From Gabonibacter massiliensis (GTDB lineage Bacteria > Bacteroidota > Bacteroidia > Bacteroidales > Marinifilaceae): a stretch of DNA of 64,000 bases. The stretch covers positions 1,653,110 to 1,717,109 of the forward strand of contig LN913013.1 of the NCBI GenBank assembly GCA_001487125.1, given 5' to 3'. Position 1 is the first letter of the stretch. Every line of letters begins with the position of its first letter. The notes under the pieces were generated by a model. That model saw nothing but the letters and a program-made list of their open reading frames with translations, was not told where the DNA came from and did not search any database. The translations under genes were made by a program, and so were the position numbers. Shown piece after piece: positions 9,200 through 18,258 of the stretch.

Positions 9200-12100
9200 T
9201 CATTTCCGACCGATCTCTCCCAACAACTCCTCCACAGCTTTTTCCAGTTGTTCATCCTTCCCCGAAACGACCTTTTCCGGAGAGTTAGCCACCTTCACAT
9301 CCGGCTCCAACTGTTTGTTCTCCAAATAAGAACCGTCTGCCAGACGATATCCGACAATAGGGATACCGAAAACCAACGTCGGATCTTGTAAGCGCTCCCA
9401 GGAAACGCTTGTCATAGTACCCGGAACAGGCATCCCGACTAACTTCCCTATATTTTTATATTTATAGACCCAAGGGGTTCCGTGAGCATTCGAATAATTC
9501 GCTTCGCCTATAATCATAACGGATGGTTTGTTCCAACGACGACTGGGCATATCACAGGCTTCCCGTCCCCTGACAACCTGAGTAAAATACTTTTCTCCGC
9601 TAAACAACACCTCGATGTCTTCGTGTAAACGTCCTCCGCCATTGAAACGAGTATCAATAACAATTCCTTCCCGATCATTGTATTTCCCCAATATATCGGA
9701 ATAAATCGAACGGAAACTCGGATCGCTCATGCTTGCGATATGCACATAGCCCAACCGGCCTCCGGAAAGACGATCGACCTCCGCGGCTCTCTGTTTAACC
9801 CAACGTCTGTATAACAGCTGCCGCATACTGCTTTTAGAGATCGGTTTGATGACCTCTTCCCAACGCTCTTGCGATTCCGGATTATAGAAAGAGAATAACG
9901 TTTTCTCACCTCTCTTTTTATTTAACATAGGAAAATAGTCCATCCCGATTTCGATTTTTTGTCCGTCAATCTTTTCCAAAACGTCTCCGGCCCGTACTTT
10001 CGACCGGGCGTTATCGAAAGGTCCCTTTTCCAATATTTCCGTAACGATCAAACCCGGCCGACGCTCGTTCCATTCAAACAACAACCCCGTCTCGGCAGTT
10101 TCGTCTCCTCTCTCTTCCGGATAAAAACGACCGCCAGTATGAGACACATTCAATTCACCGAGCAGTTCACTCAACAACTCCGAGAAATCATGGTTATTGT
10201 TGATATACGGTAAAAATTTTTCATAATCCTTCGTCACGGCCGGCCAATCCACCCCATGCATATCTTTATCATAGAATCGCTTAGCCTCCTGCCGACGCAC
10301 CCGGTCAAACATATAAGCCCTCTCGGCCACTCTATCCAATTCCATCATGGCCCTATACACGACAGGTGTTTGCTTATCGGACTGCAGATTAATCTTCTGC
10401 ATATTCCGACTACCTAATAAAAAGAGATTGTTACCCGATTTATCCAGCACTAAAGAACCCCAGTTCCCGTTCAATTTATGTATCAGACGAGTATTTTTAC
10501 TACGCAGATTCATCTCCCACAAACCAAGGCCGCCCTCAAAGGAAGCCAGATAATACAGCTTCTCCCCTTCCCGGCTCAAAACGGCATCACCCAATTCGGA
10601 AGAGCTCGGAGTCAATCGTACGATCCGATCTTCTATTCCTTTCAACTCCACGACAATCGCTTTCCGTTGTTGTTTCTCCGATTTTTCCTCTCCTTTATAA
10701 GCCGACTTCTCCTCTTGCTTCAGCAACTCGTAATCCTCTTTACTCAACCTAAACCTATCGTAGGCATCCTGATTTAAAAAAACGATCATCACGTCTTCCA
10801 AAGAGCCCCACGAAGCATGATTCCTCATCCCGTAGCGTTCACTCGAAAACAGTATCGCATTTCCATCCAACACCCACCGGGGATTACCATTCGAATAGCC
10901 GCTACGGGTCAAATTGATAATTTGCCCTCCTCCATCCGCACGAACGATCCCGATATCCCCATAAGGATCATGTTTGTTTCCAATAAATTCCAAGGCGAAC
11001 CATTTACCATCCGGAGACCATTTATAAGTGAAACCGTCTCCTGTTCGATAATGCATACTTCCATCGGTAATTTGCCGAACTTTCTTATTTTGCAGATTGA
11101 CTACCATTAATTTATTACGGTCCTCTATAAAAGCCAACTCTTTACCGTCCGGAGAAAATTGAGGGGCAAAACGCTCCACGGAAGAGGCGGGTAATACGGC
11201 TTCTTCATCGATCAACGTGGCATTCGGAAAATTAATCTCCTCTTTTCGGGCCATCTTTGCCGTATAGATATTCCAATTTCCATTGCGTTCGCTCGCGTAA
11301 GCCAATGTCCGGTTATCGGGAGCAAAACTCAACCATTTCTCCTGTTCCGGAGTCTCGGTAACCTGCTTTGTCGTCACGTAATCCGTAGATGTAACGAACA
11401 CCTCCCCGCGTAAAATCAAAGCAATCTGCTTACCGTCAGGTGAAACTTCGGCATCCGTCGCACCCGAAGTAAAAAGAAGCTCTTCTCTGTCATCAATGGC
11501 CTGATCTCCGCGAATTTCAACTGCAACCTTTTTAGGATTAGACATTTCGTCTTTTATATAAATTTCTCCGTCATACCCAAAACATAAACGTCCGGTATTG
11601 GCAATACTCAAAAAACGCACGGGACGATTCTTAAACGAAGTGACGGGCTCGACCCGATCCGGAACGGTCAGGTTAAACGAATAGATATTGAAAGAACCTC
11701 CGCGTTCACTTAAAAAGTAAACTTTCTCGTCTCCCGGGGCGAAAACAGGATTTCGATCCTCTCCCTGCCAACCGACCAGGTTCGTGTGTTTCTTACTTTT
11801 TATATCATAGAGATAAATATCCCGAGTGACCGAAGAGGTATGATGTTTACGCCACTCATTCTCTCCACCCTTCTTGTCATGATACAGAAACTGTTTACCC
11901 GATTTGGAAAAACAAATGCTTTCCGCAGGCGTTCCCAACACCTGTCGGGGCCTTCCTCCATTGACAGAAACCGCATAAAGTTCCGTTAAAGCCGGGGAAG
12001 GGAACAAAGCGCTTTCAGCCGGATCCTGTATCTGAGCCCCATAAACAATTTCTTTTCCATCAGGAGTAAAAGCATACGGAATCTCCTTACCCGAATAAGT

Positions 12101-12406
12101 GGTTAACCGTTTAGGAGTTCCTCCCTCTGCAAGCATAATGAATATATCCAGATTCCCGTAACGATCACTCGCGAAAGCGATGTATTTACCGTCAGGAGAC
12201 CAGATCGGATAAGTTTCATACCCGGGATTCGTCGTTAATTGCTCAGCTCGCCCTCCATCTGCAGAAACTTTATAAATATCTCCCTTATAACTGAATACAA
12301 TTTGTTTACCATCCGGAGAGATACTCGGATAGCGCATCCAAAGGGGACCCGCCGATAACACTCCCCAAATAAAAAATAAAACAAGTGTCAAATACAATTT
12401 ACTCAT
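9200..12406 (-). CDS. Tricorn-like S41 peptidase with beta-propeller and PDZ domains
   Basis: A large exported peptidase of 1,068 residues. It has a short signal peptide (MSKLYLTLVLFFIWGVLSAG), then repeated WD40-like/PD40 units such as YPSISPDGKQIVF, PIWSPDGKYIAF and APQFSPDGKELAF, which build one or two propellers. A C1-like helical part follows, then a PDZ domain around VTEILEKGPFDNARSKVRAGDVLEKIDG, and the S41 catalytic domain. The likely nucleophile is Ser972 in EANYSNAHG, placed like the serine of archaeal Tricorn, with DTRFNGGG upstream. Tricorn homologues trim oligopeptides; in Bacteroidetes they are probably periplasmic or surface-associated. The gene is last in a leftward run, 17 bp after the small unknown gene, and ends at the terminator at 9170. 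Confidence 0.93.
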   Translation of the reverse strand: MSKLYLTLVLFFIWGVLSAGPLWMRYPSISPDGKQIVFSYKGDIYKVSADGGRAEQLTTNPGYETYPIWSPDGKYIAFASDRYGNLDIFIMLAEGGTPKRLTTYSGKEIPYAFTPDGKEIVYGAQIQDPAESALFPSPALTELYAVSVNGGRPRQVLGTPAESICFSKSGKQFLYHDKKGGENEWRKHHTSSVTRDIYLYDIKSKKHTNLVGWQGEDRNPVFAPGDEKVYFLSERGGSFNIYSFNLTVPDRVEPVTSFKNRPVRFLSIANTGRLCFGYDGEIYIKDEMSNPKKVAVEIRGDQAIDDREELLFTSGATDAEVSPDGKQIALILRGEVFVTSTDYVTTKQVTETPEQEKWLSFAPDNRTLAYASERNGNWNIYTAKMARKEEINFPNATLIDEEAVLPASSVERFAPQFSPDGKELAFIEDRNKLMVVNLQNKKVRQITDGSMHYRTGDGFTYKWSPDGKWFALEFIGNKHDPYGDIGIVRADGGGQIINLTRSGYSNGNPRWVLDGNAILFSSERYGMRNHASWGSLEDVMIVFLNQDAYDRFRLSKEDYELLKQEEKSAYKGEEKSEKQQRKAIVVELKGIEDRIVRLTPSSSELGDAVLSREGEKLYYLASFEGGLGLWEMNLRSKNTRLIHKLNGNWGSLVLDKSGNNLFLLGSRNMQKINLQSDKQTPVVYRAMMELDRVAERAYMFDRVRRQEAKRFYDKDMHGVDWPAVTKDYEKFLPYINNNHDFSELLSELLGELNVSHTGGRFYPEERGDETAETGLLFEWNERRPGLIVTEILEKGPFDNARSKVRAGDVLEKIDGQKIEIGMDYFPMLNKKRGEKTLFSFYNPESQERWEEVIKPISKSSMRQLLYRRWVKQRAAEVDRLSGGRLGYVHIASMSDPSFRSIYSDILGKYNDREGIVIDTRFNGGGRLHEDIEVLFSGEKYFTQVVRGREACDMPSRRWNKPSVMIIGEANYSNAHGTPWVYKYKNIGKLVGMPVPGTMTSVSWERLQDPTLVFGIPIVGYRLADGSYLENKQLEPDVKVANSPEKVVSGKDEQLEKAVEELLGEIGRK

Positions 12407-12423
12407 CGTTCTTTATTTTAGTA

Positions 12424-12759
12424 TTATACCAAACGTAAAACAGAAGCCTCCTCTGACCATCTGAAGTGCTCCCAATCAGCTCCTTGCACAAGAGCCAATC
12501 CAGTTCTCCAATCACATCTTTTATCATACATATCGACAATACACGATAACAAATCATCCCCGGGACACCAATCCCGTTTATCGCTCATTAAAAACCCAGC
12601 AACAATCATTCCCCCATAAAATTCCAAACCGGGAATCTCACGAATAAAACCTCCCGTGTTTACCACGTCTACGACATTCTGACCATCAATAACAACATAT
12701 CCATTCCTCACCAAAGGATAACCCGGCAAGAAAATATAATTAGCCGCAATTTTTCTCAT
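12424..12759 (-). CDS. Small conserved-looking protein, amidohydrolase composite-domain-like
   Basis: 111 residues, function unknown. The beginning, RKIAANYIFLPGYPLVRNGYVVID, looks like the short beta-sandwich segment that starts many metal-dependent amidohydrolases. No TIM barrel or HxH metal motif follows, so it cannot be a complete enzyme of that kind. The C-terminal half contains SDKRDWCPGDDLLSCI and ends EEASVLRLV. Its ATG overlaps the TAA of the DUF4296 lipoprotein gene by one base (TAATG), indicating translational coupling, and the Tricorn-like gene follows after 17 bp. There is no signal peptide. The coupling makes it very likely a real gene; the domain suggestion is weak. Confidence 0.7.
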   Translation of the reverse strand: MRKIAANYIFLPGYPLVRNGYVVIDGQNVVDVVNTGGFIREIPGLEFYGGMIVAGFLMSDKRDWCPGDDLLSCIVDMYDKRCDWRTGLALVQGADWEHFRWSEEASVLRLV

Positions 12760-13646
12760 TATTTATTTAATCGATAGAGTTCCTTGTTACGCTCTTCTTC
12801 TTTCGGAGTTTGATACAGTTTAAATATACCCGTATTCCAAACCTTTCCGTTCCATTCTTTTTCTCCCTTTCTTGTCTCTTCCCCGGCCAGAATACGGATG
12901 CGAAGTCTGTTATAGGTGGAATCGGCCACGTAATAAGACCACTTATAATCTCGTTTAATCGAATCCATCACCACCCACGTATCACTGATCTTCAGCGTAT
13001 CATTCTGATCCGAAAGCAAATAAGAAAGGATTTTATTACTCCTTTTCCTGTCCCGGTGTTCAAATTTCAGACTTGTCTCAAAATTATACATTCCGGGAAC
13101 AATACTATCCAATTCGATCTCGACATACGGATTCTGTCTATCTAACGTAACCGTATCCGTCATAACAATCTCTTTCATCCAATTCCCGGCACACAATAAA
13201 CCAATGAATTCATCTTCAATCCGGACAGAATCACAATCCAAAGTATCGAATACCCACATTTTATAACCCGGCATTAAATTTAAGGAGTCCTGACCCGTCA
13301 ATTGCTTATAAATACGCGTTTTCTCCGTTAACCTGCGATTCAAAGAATCAATAACGACATCGTATATTTTAGTAAAGAGAGCCGTTTTAGCCGAATAATA
13401 ATGGACGCATGAGTCAAACTCCGCCCGCGTGATTCCATACTTCTCGAATAAGTCATTATAATACATGTATTTTTTCCGGTCATCTCTGCGGTCATTTCCC
13501 TCCTCCTCCATCCATACCACGAGAGCTCCGTCTGCCATATGCATATCGATCAACAATGACGTGAATTCTTTTCTGTCTAAAGGGACTTTTTCCGAACAGG
13601 CCGTCATACAGGTTACTATCAATATAATCCACAATACATTTTTCAT
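12759..13646 (-). CDS. DUF4296-domain lipoprotein
   Basis: A 295-residue predicted lipoprotein with signal peptide MKNVLWIILIVTCMTAC; lipidation is expected at Cys17. The N-terminal domain after the lipobox (KEFTSLLIDMHMADG..., YNDLFEKYGITRAEFDSCVHYY...) is the DUF4296 type found across Bacteroidetes. The rest, rich in alternating strands, is not recognised. It sits 3 bp after mlaF and is coupled to the next gene by TAATG. The company of MlaE and MlaF suggests a role in envelope lipid handling, but no direct evidence is visible. Confidence 0.85.
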   Translation of the reverse strand: MKNVLWIILIVTCMTACSEKVPLDRKEFTSLLIDMHMADGALVVWMEEEGNDRRDDRKKYMYYNDLFEKYGITRAEFDSCVHYYSAKTALFTKIYDVVIDSLNRRLTEKTRIYKQLTGQDSLNLMPGYKMWVFDTLDCDSVRIEDEFIGLLCAGNWMKEIVMTDTVTLDRQNPYVEIELDSIVPGMYNFETSLKFEHRDRKRSNKILSYLLSDQNDTLKISDTWVVMDSIKRDYKWSYYVADSTYNRLRIRILAGEETRKGEKEWNGKVWNTGIFKLYQTPKEEERNKELYRLNK

Positions 13647-13649
13647 ACG

Positions 13650-14438
13650 CTATACCTTATCTTTAGGTTTTGACTCCCCACGATCCTCCCATTTTTCTTT
13701 TATCAATTGATTAAATTTCGAAGTAAACAAAAATTCATTCAAAGCTTTGTTAGTAGCATTCATTATCTCCGCGTTATTGCCCTCCCACTCTTTTTTCCCT
13801 TCATGAATGAATAGAATGTTCTCGCCTATTTCAAACACGGAATTCATATCATGAGTATTAATAATCGTCGTCATTTGATATTCGTGAGTCAATTCCGATA
13901 ATAAATTATCGATAACAATAGAGGTTAAAGGATCCAAACCCGAGTTGGGCTCATCACAAAACAAATACTTCGGCTGCATGACAATCGCCCGGGCAATAGC
14001 AACCCTTTTTTTCATTCCTCCACTTATCTCTGCCGGATATAATTTTCCCACGTTATCCAAATTAACGCGGTTCAAACAAAACAAGGCTCGTTCCTCTTTT
14101 TCCTTCTCACTCATACGAGAAAAAAGATTCAACGGAAATTTTACATTTTCCAAAACGGAAAGAGAATCGAACAGGGCTCCCCCCTGAAATACGACCCCCA
14201 ATTCCTCTCTGATCTTCTTTACCTGTTTCGTATCCATAGAGGTAATATCACGATCGTCATACAGGATCCGGCCGGAATCGATCGGATGTAAACCGATCAA
14301 AGACTTTAACAATACCGTTTTACCGGAACCGCTTTTCCCAATAATCAAATTGACCTTCCCCTCTTCAAAAACGGCATTGATATCCGACAATACAACTTTC
14401 TTATCAAATGATTTATATACATGTTCAACCCGAATCAT
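13650..14438 (-). CDS. mlaF: ABC transporter ATPase, MlaF-like
   Basis: The ATPase of an MCE/Mla-type phospholipid transporter, working with MlaE at the inner membrane. Its 262 residues contain Walker A GKSGSGKT (34-41), a Q-loop in VVFQGGALFDSL, the signature SGGMKKR (139-145), Walker B YLFCDEP (158-164) and an H-loop in INTHDMNS. The FQGGALFDSL loop and the SGGMKKR signature are typical of Mla-type rather than generic import ATPases. The start overlaps the mlaE stop by a single base. No gene encoding the MCE-domain protein MlaD is in this run. Confidence 0.92.
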   Translation of the reverse strand: MIRVEHVYKSFDKKVVLSDINAVFEEGKVNLIIGKSGSGKTVLLKSLIGLHPIDSGRILYDDRDITSMDTKQVKKIREELGVVFQGGALFDSLSVLENVKFPLNLFSRMSEKEKEERALFCLNRVNLDNVGKLYPAEISGGMKKRVAIARAIVMQPKYLFCDEPNSGLDPLTSIVIDNLLSELTHEYQMTTIINTHDMNSVFEIGENILFIHEGKKEWEGNNAEIMNATNKALNEFLFTSKFNQLIKEKWEDRGESKPKDKV

Positions 14439-15175
14439 TACAATAAGATTTTAGTTAATATCAAATTAAAGACTAATATCGCAATACTGCTATCCACAAC
14501 GGCTTTCGTGCTTGCACGTCCGACTTCCAAAGCCCCTCCCTGAACATTATAACCGTAAAATGCAGGAATAGAAGTAAAAATAACCGCAAAAAACAGGGTT
14601 TTTATAATCGAATAAGTCACATAATACGGGTTAAAGGAAAAATGCAGCCCATGAATATAATCATCATAATTCACGACTCCCGACGCCAACCCGGAAAGGA
14701 TTCCACCGATAATACCGACGAACACGCTAAACACGTATAAGACCGGGTTGATAACCAAAGCGGCCGCAATCTTAGGACCGACCAAATAAGAAACGGAATT
14801 TACCCCCATGGATTCCAGCGCTTCTATCTGTTCCGTAATCTTCATACTACCGATCTCCGAAGCAATATTGCTACCGATCTTTCCTGCCAGAATCAAACTT
14901 ACAATGGTCGAAGAAAACTCCAACAACAACGTTTCACGCGTCAAATAACCGATCAAATAACGGGGTAAAAGCGGGCTTGACATATTATATGCCGTTTGTA
15001 ACGTCAATACAGCTCCAATAAAAAAGGAAATAATCATTACCAATACGATCGAGTTCAAACCCAATTTTTCAAATTCATTGAGCAACTCCTTTAAATAAAC
15101 TCGTTTTTTTTCAGGCTTTGTGAATATTTTCCCCAGAAATAGTATATAAGCTCCTAACCGATCTAAAATTTTCAT
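14438..15175 (-). CDS. mlaE: MlaE-like ABC permease
   Basis: An integral membrane permease of the Mla lipid-transport complex, 245 residues from the chosen start. Several hydrophobic helices and the family stretch ILAGKIGSNIASEIGSMKITEQIEALESMGVN are present. The open frame extends upstream to 15250, but the ATG at 15175 (MKILDRLGAYILFLGKIF) fits the family N-terminus. It is the first gene of a leftward run mlaE-mlaF-DUF4296-small protein-Tricorn-like protease and is divergent from manC. Whether the system moves lipids toward or away from the outer membrane cannot be told from sequence. Confidence 0.92.
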   Translation of the reverse strand: MKILDRLGAYILFLGKIFTKPEKKRVYLKELLNEFEKLGLNSIVLVMIISFFIGAVLTLQTAYNMSSPLLPRYLIGYLTRETLLLEFSSTIVSLILAGKIGSNIASEIGSMKITEQIEALESMGVNSVSYLVGPKIAAALVINPVLYVFSVFVGIIGGILSGLASGVVNYDDYIHGLHFSFNPYYVTYSIIKTLFFAVIFTSIPAFYGYNVQGGALEVGRASTKAVVDSSIAILVFNLILTKILL

Positions 15176-15310
15176 CAATACTAACTTCTTTATTAATACC
15201 CGTCTCCAATCCTTTCTCCAAATTTTATCGTAAAAATAGAAATTATTCACGGATTTATTACTAATTTCGACAACAATAAGAGGAATTTAATTTCAAAACT
15301 TCGATTGAAT

Positions 15311-16387
15311 ATGAATAAAAACTCGTACTGCGTAATCATGGCAGGTGGACTCGGAAAACGATTCTGGCCAGTCAGCAACAAGGCTTGTCCAAAACAGTTT
15401 TGCGACATCATGAATACAGGTAAAAGTTTTCTGAGACAAACTTTTGAACGAGCAAATCAAATTTTCGACCTACAGAATATCATTATCGTTACAGGAACGG
15501 CCTACGAGGACATCACAAAAAAACAAATACCGGAAATTCCGACCGAAAATATCTTAAAAGAGCCTTTCGGCAAGAATACCGCCCCCTGCATAGCCTATGC
15601 CGCCTATAAAATCGCAAGAACAAACCCCGAAGCCTCGATGGTAGTCGTCCCCTCCGACCATTTTATTTTCAACGACAAAGAATACATCGACAACATCACG
15701 AAGGGCCTGGATTTTGTCGAACAATACGGAGGATTGCTTACCATCGGAATAAAACCGACCCGACCGGAAACCGGTTACGGATATATCCAAATCAAAAAAA
15801 ACAGAATCACGGAATACGTTTCCAAAGTCAAGACTTTCACGGAAAAACCGGATAAAGAATTGGCAAAAGTATTTATGGAGTCAGGTGATTTCCTTTGGAA
15901 CGCGGGTATTTTTATTTGGAAAGTAAAAGAAATTATCAACGAATTTAAAAATCATTTGGAAGATCTTTACCTTCTGTTCGAGAATGAATATAAAAATGCT
16001 GAAAAGCCCGATTCCGCCGAAAACATATCTCATATTTACAGCCAAAGTCCAAATGTATCCATCGACTTCGGCATCATGGAAAAATCTTCTAAAGTTTATG
16101 TGATCAAAGGTGAATTTGGCTGGTCGGACGTCGGAACATGGCACTCGTTTCACGAAATAAGTCCCAAGGACGAAAATCAAAATGTAAGTAATAATGGAAA
16201 CGTACTTTTTATCGACTCCAAGGAGTGTATCGTGTGCGTTCCTCACCAGAAAAAAGTAATTGTAGAGGGTATTGATAATTGCATCATCGCGGAACAAAAC
16301 GATTACCTTATGATTTGTACCCGGGAGCATGAAAACAACATCAGACACTTTGAAGATATGTTGAAACAAAAAGGAGCTTTAAAATAA
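15311..16387 (+). CDS. manC: Mannose-1-phosphate guanylyltransferase
   Basis: Makes GDP-mannose from mannose-1-phosphate and GTP for glycan and capsule building. The 358-residue protein carries the nucleotidyltransferase signature MAGGLGKRFWPVSN near the N-terminus, then VVPSDHFI, TFTEKPD, FLWNAGIFIWK and the late FGWSDVGTW motif of GDP-mannose pyrophosphorylases. It lacks the C-terminal phosphomannose isomerase domain of bifunctional ManC/AlgA. I use the ATG at 15311; a TTG six bases earlier is in frame but unlikely. It stands alone, divergent from mlaE, and its TAA lies inside the hairpin that terminates it. Confidence 0.95.
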   Translation: MNKNSYCVIMAGGLGKRFWPVSNKACPKQFCDIMNTGKSFLRQTFERANQIFDLQNIIIVTGTAYEDITKKQIPEIPTENILKEPFGKNTAPCIAYAAYKIARTNPEASMVVVPSDHFIFNDKEYIDNITKGLDFVEQYGGLLTIGIKPTRPETGYGYIQIKKNRITEYVSKVKTFTEKPDKELAKVFMESGDFLWNAGIFIWKVKEIINEFKNHLEDLYLLFENEYKNAEKPDSAENISHIYSQSPNVSIDFGIMEKSSKVYVIKGEFGWSDVGTWHSFHEISPKDENQNVSNNGNVLFIDSKECIVCVPHQKKVIVEGIDNCIIAEQNDYLMICTREHENNIRHFEDMLKQKGALK

Positions 16388-16397
16388 AGCTCCTTTT
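16369..16397. terminator. Bidirectional terminator (manC / GldE-like gene)
   Basis: A 12-bp perfect stem AAAAGGAGCTTT (16369-16380) pairs with AAAGCTCCTTTT (16386-16397) around loop AAAAT. It overlaps the manC stop codon and abuts the stop of the convergent GldE-like gene. Confidence 0.88.
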
Positions 16398-17647
16398 CAT
16401 ATCATAACTTTAACCTCTTCAATACGTGCACTTTTTACCTGCAATATTTCAAAAGTAATTCCCTCAACGACAACTTGCTCTCCTTCATTCGGAATATCTT
16501 CATTATAATACAATATTAATCCGGCCAATGTTTCGTATTCTTCACTTTCAGGAAGATCCAGATTGTATTTCTCGTTCAGATAATCGACCTCCAGACGGCC
16601 GGAAAAAAGATATTCGTTAGGTGCCAGCACCTCTTCCTTCAGGTTTAGATGATCATGTTCGTCCTCGATCTCACCGAAAATCTCCTCCATGATATCCTCT
16701 ATCGTCACCATTCCTGCCGTTACCCCGAACTCATCAACCACGGCAGCTACACTTTTTTGTTCTTTCGTGAAAAGATTCAGCAAACGTAAAGCCGACATGG
16801 TTTCCGGGACGATCAAAATCTTACTGACAGCCTTAACAATCGTCTCCGGATGATGGAAAAGGGCCGATGAATGTACATATCCTATAACATTATCTATACT
16901 ATCCTTATAAATCAAAATACGAGAAAAACCCGTCTGCACAAAGAGATCTCTCAATTCATCCAAACTTCCGTCCAACGGTAAGGCCACGATATCCGTACGG
17001 GGAACCATACATTCCCTTAACTTTACTTCGGAAAAGTCCAAAGCATTCCGGAACAGCTTTATATCATGTTCATCTTCGTTTAACGTTCCCGAAGCCTCTC
17101 CTTCTTCTATCAGGTTATTCAAATCAATCTTTCCAAAAGCTCTATCTTCCTCCTTGTGTGCCAATTTCTTTCCCGTGAAAACCCGCAACAACAATCCCCC
17201 GAACCAAACGGAAAAATAGGATATAGGAAAAAATAAGATGTAAAATAAAAAGACAGGTACGGCAAAAATACGTAAAAATAAATTGGGACGTAACCTGAAG
17301 ATAACCTTAGGCAAGAACTCCGCAACGGCCAACATGATCAAAGTCGAAATTAACGTGACGGCAAACATTCGGAATCCTAAAGAGATGCCTATTTGTTCCA
17401 AACGGGGATCCAAATAATCCGACATGAAAATACCGTAAATAACCATGACCACGTTATTTCCGACCAGAATCGTGGTAATATACATTCCGGAATTAGATAC
17501 AAACAAATCGATAAGCGTTTGGGTAATCCCCTTATTGGATTTGTCAATCTCGATACGTAATTTATTGGATGCCACGAAGGCTATTTCCATCCCGGAAAAA
17601 AAAGCGGACAGTAGCAAACAAGTTATTATGGCAACAAAAACGGTCAT
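16397..17647 (-). CDS. Hemolysin-family CNNM/CBS/CorC membrane protein, GldE-like
   Basis: A 416-residue membrane protein. The N-terminal DUF21/CNNM region has several transmembrane helices (MTVFVAIITCLLLSAFFSGMEIAFVAS is family-typical). A CBS pair lies around MVPRTDIVALPLDG...GFSRILIYKDSIDNVIGYVH and VVDEFGVTAGMVTIEDIMEE, followed by a C-terminal CorC/HlyC transporter-associated domain. Relatives include Flavobacterium GldE and Mg2+/Co2+ efflux-linked CorC proteins, and the role here is unknown. The start overlaps the end of lptC by 4 bp, so the two are translated together, as in related Bacteroidales genomes. Confidence 0.9.
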   Translation of the reverse strand: MTVFVAIITCLLLSAFFSGMEIAFVASNKLRIEIDKSNKGITQTLIDLFVSNSGMYITTILVGNNVVMVIYGIFMSDYLDPRLEQIGISLGFRMFAVTLISTLIMLAVAEFLPKVIFRLRPNLFLRIFAVPVFLFYILFFPISYFSVWFGGLLLRVFTGKKLAHKEEDRAFGKIDLNNLIEEGEASGTLNEDEHDIKLFRNALDFSEVKLRECMVPRTDIVALPLDGSLDELRDLFVQTGFSRILIYKDSIDNVIGYVHSSALFHHPETIVKAVSKILIVPETMSALRLLNLFTKEQKSVAAVVDEFGVTAGMVTIEDIMEEIFGEIEDEHDHLNLKEEVLAPNEYLFSGRLEVDYLNEKYNLDLPESEEYETLAGLILYYNEDIPNEGEQVVVEGITFEILQVKSARIEEVKVMI

Positions 17648-18258
17648 TTAGTTTGATTTTCTGATTCGGCTATTTTACCCGTAACATTCTTAAATTGTGG
17701 ATTATTCAATTGCTGATCCGACTCAAATCCGTTATTTCCCTCTATCATCTGTTCCCCGGAAGTAAAACGTGTGTATCGATCGGTATAAAGAAACTCTTTT
17801 TTCATATCCCAATATAACAACTCCGTTTCCAATTTTTTCCCCTCGGAATTCACTACAACTACTTCATTACGAATCTCCCATAACATCTCATCTTCCAATT
17901 TTTTCGCATATTTCGACACCAGGGAACCCACTTCGTTTCCCTCCTTATCATACAATATAGCGTGTATACCTTTCGGAAATTCATCGTATTTCTGCCCCTC
18001 TTTATTGTATTTATCATACACGGGTGTAATCACTTTATATTTAATGCGGGCAGAGTCCGAATAGAGCAATGTAAGATTTTCTCCCGACATTTCCGGTCTA
18101 TCAGTCCGACTTACAATCCGATCGATCTCTTTTTGGTCTGTTTTACAAGAAAAAAGCATTACCGTCCCTAAAATAAGGACGGTAACGCTTTGTATTTTCC
18201 ATACATGATGAAACAAAACCACACTATTCTTTATTAAATCTTGCGACCGTATTTTCAT
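17644..18258 (-). CDS. lptC: LptC-like LPS export component (lipoprotein form)
   Basis: A 204-residue protein of the LptC/LptA-type beta-jellyroll family, bridging the inner-membrane LPS exporter to the periplasm. It has a long N-terminal segment with a hydrophobic stretch ending in the lipobox LFSC (Cys38), so it is probably a lipoprotein rather than the membrane-anchored proteobacterial form. Family strands are visible: GENLTLLYSDSARIKYKV, FPKGIHAILYDKEGN and LLYWDMKKEFLYTD. It overlaps the upstream TPR gene by 35 bp and the downstream GldE-like gene by 4 bp. The start at 18258 gives the only complete signal sequence. Confidence 0.88.
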   Translation of the reverse strand: MKIRSQDLIKNSVVLFHHVWKIQSVTVLILGTVMLFSCKTDQKEIDRIVSRTDRPEMSGENLTLLYSDSARIKYKVITPVYDKYNKEGQKYDEFPKGIHAILYDKEGNEVGSLVSKYAKKLEDEMLWEIRNEVVVVNSEGKKLETELLYWDMKKEFLYTDRYTRFTSGEQMIEGNNGFESDQQLNNPQFKNVTGKIAESENQTK

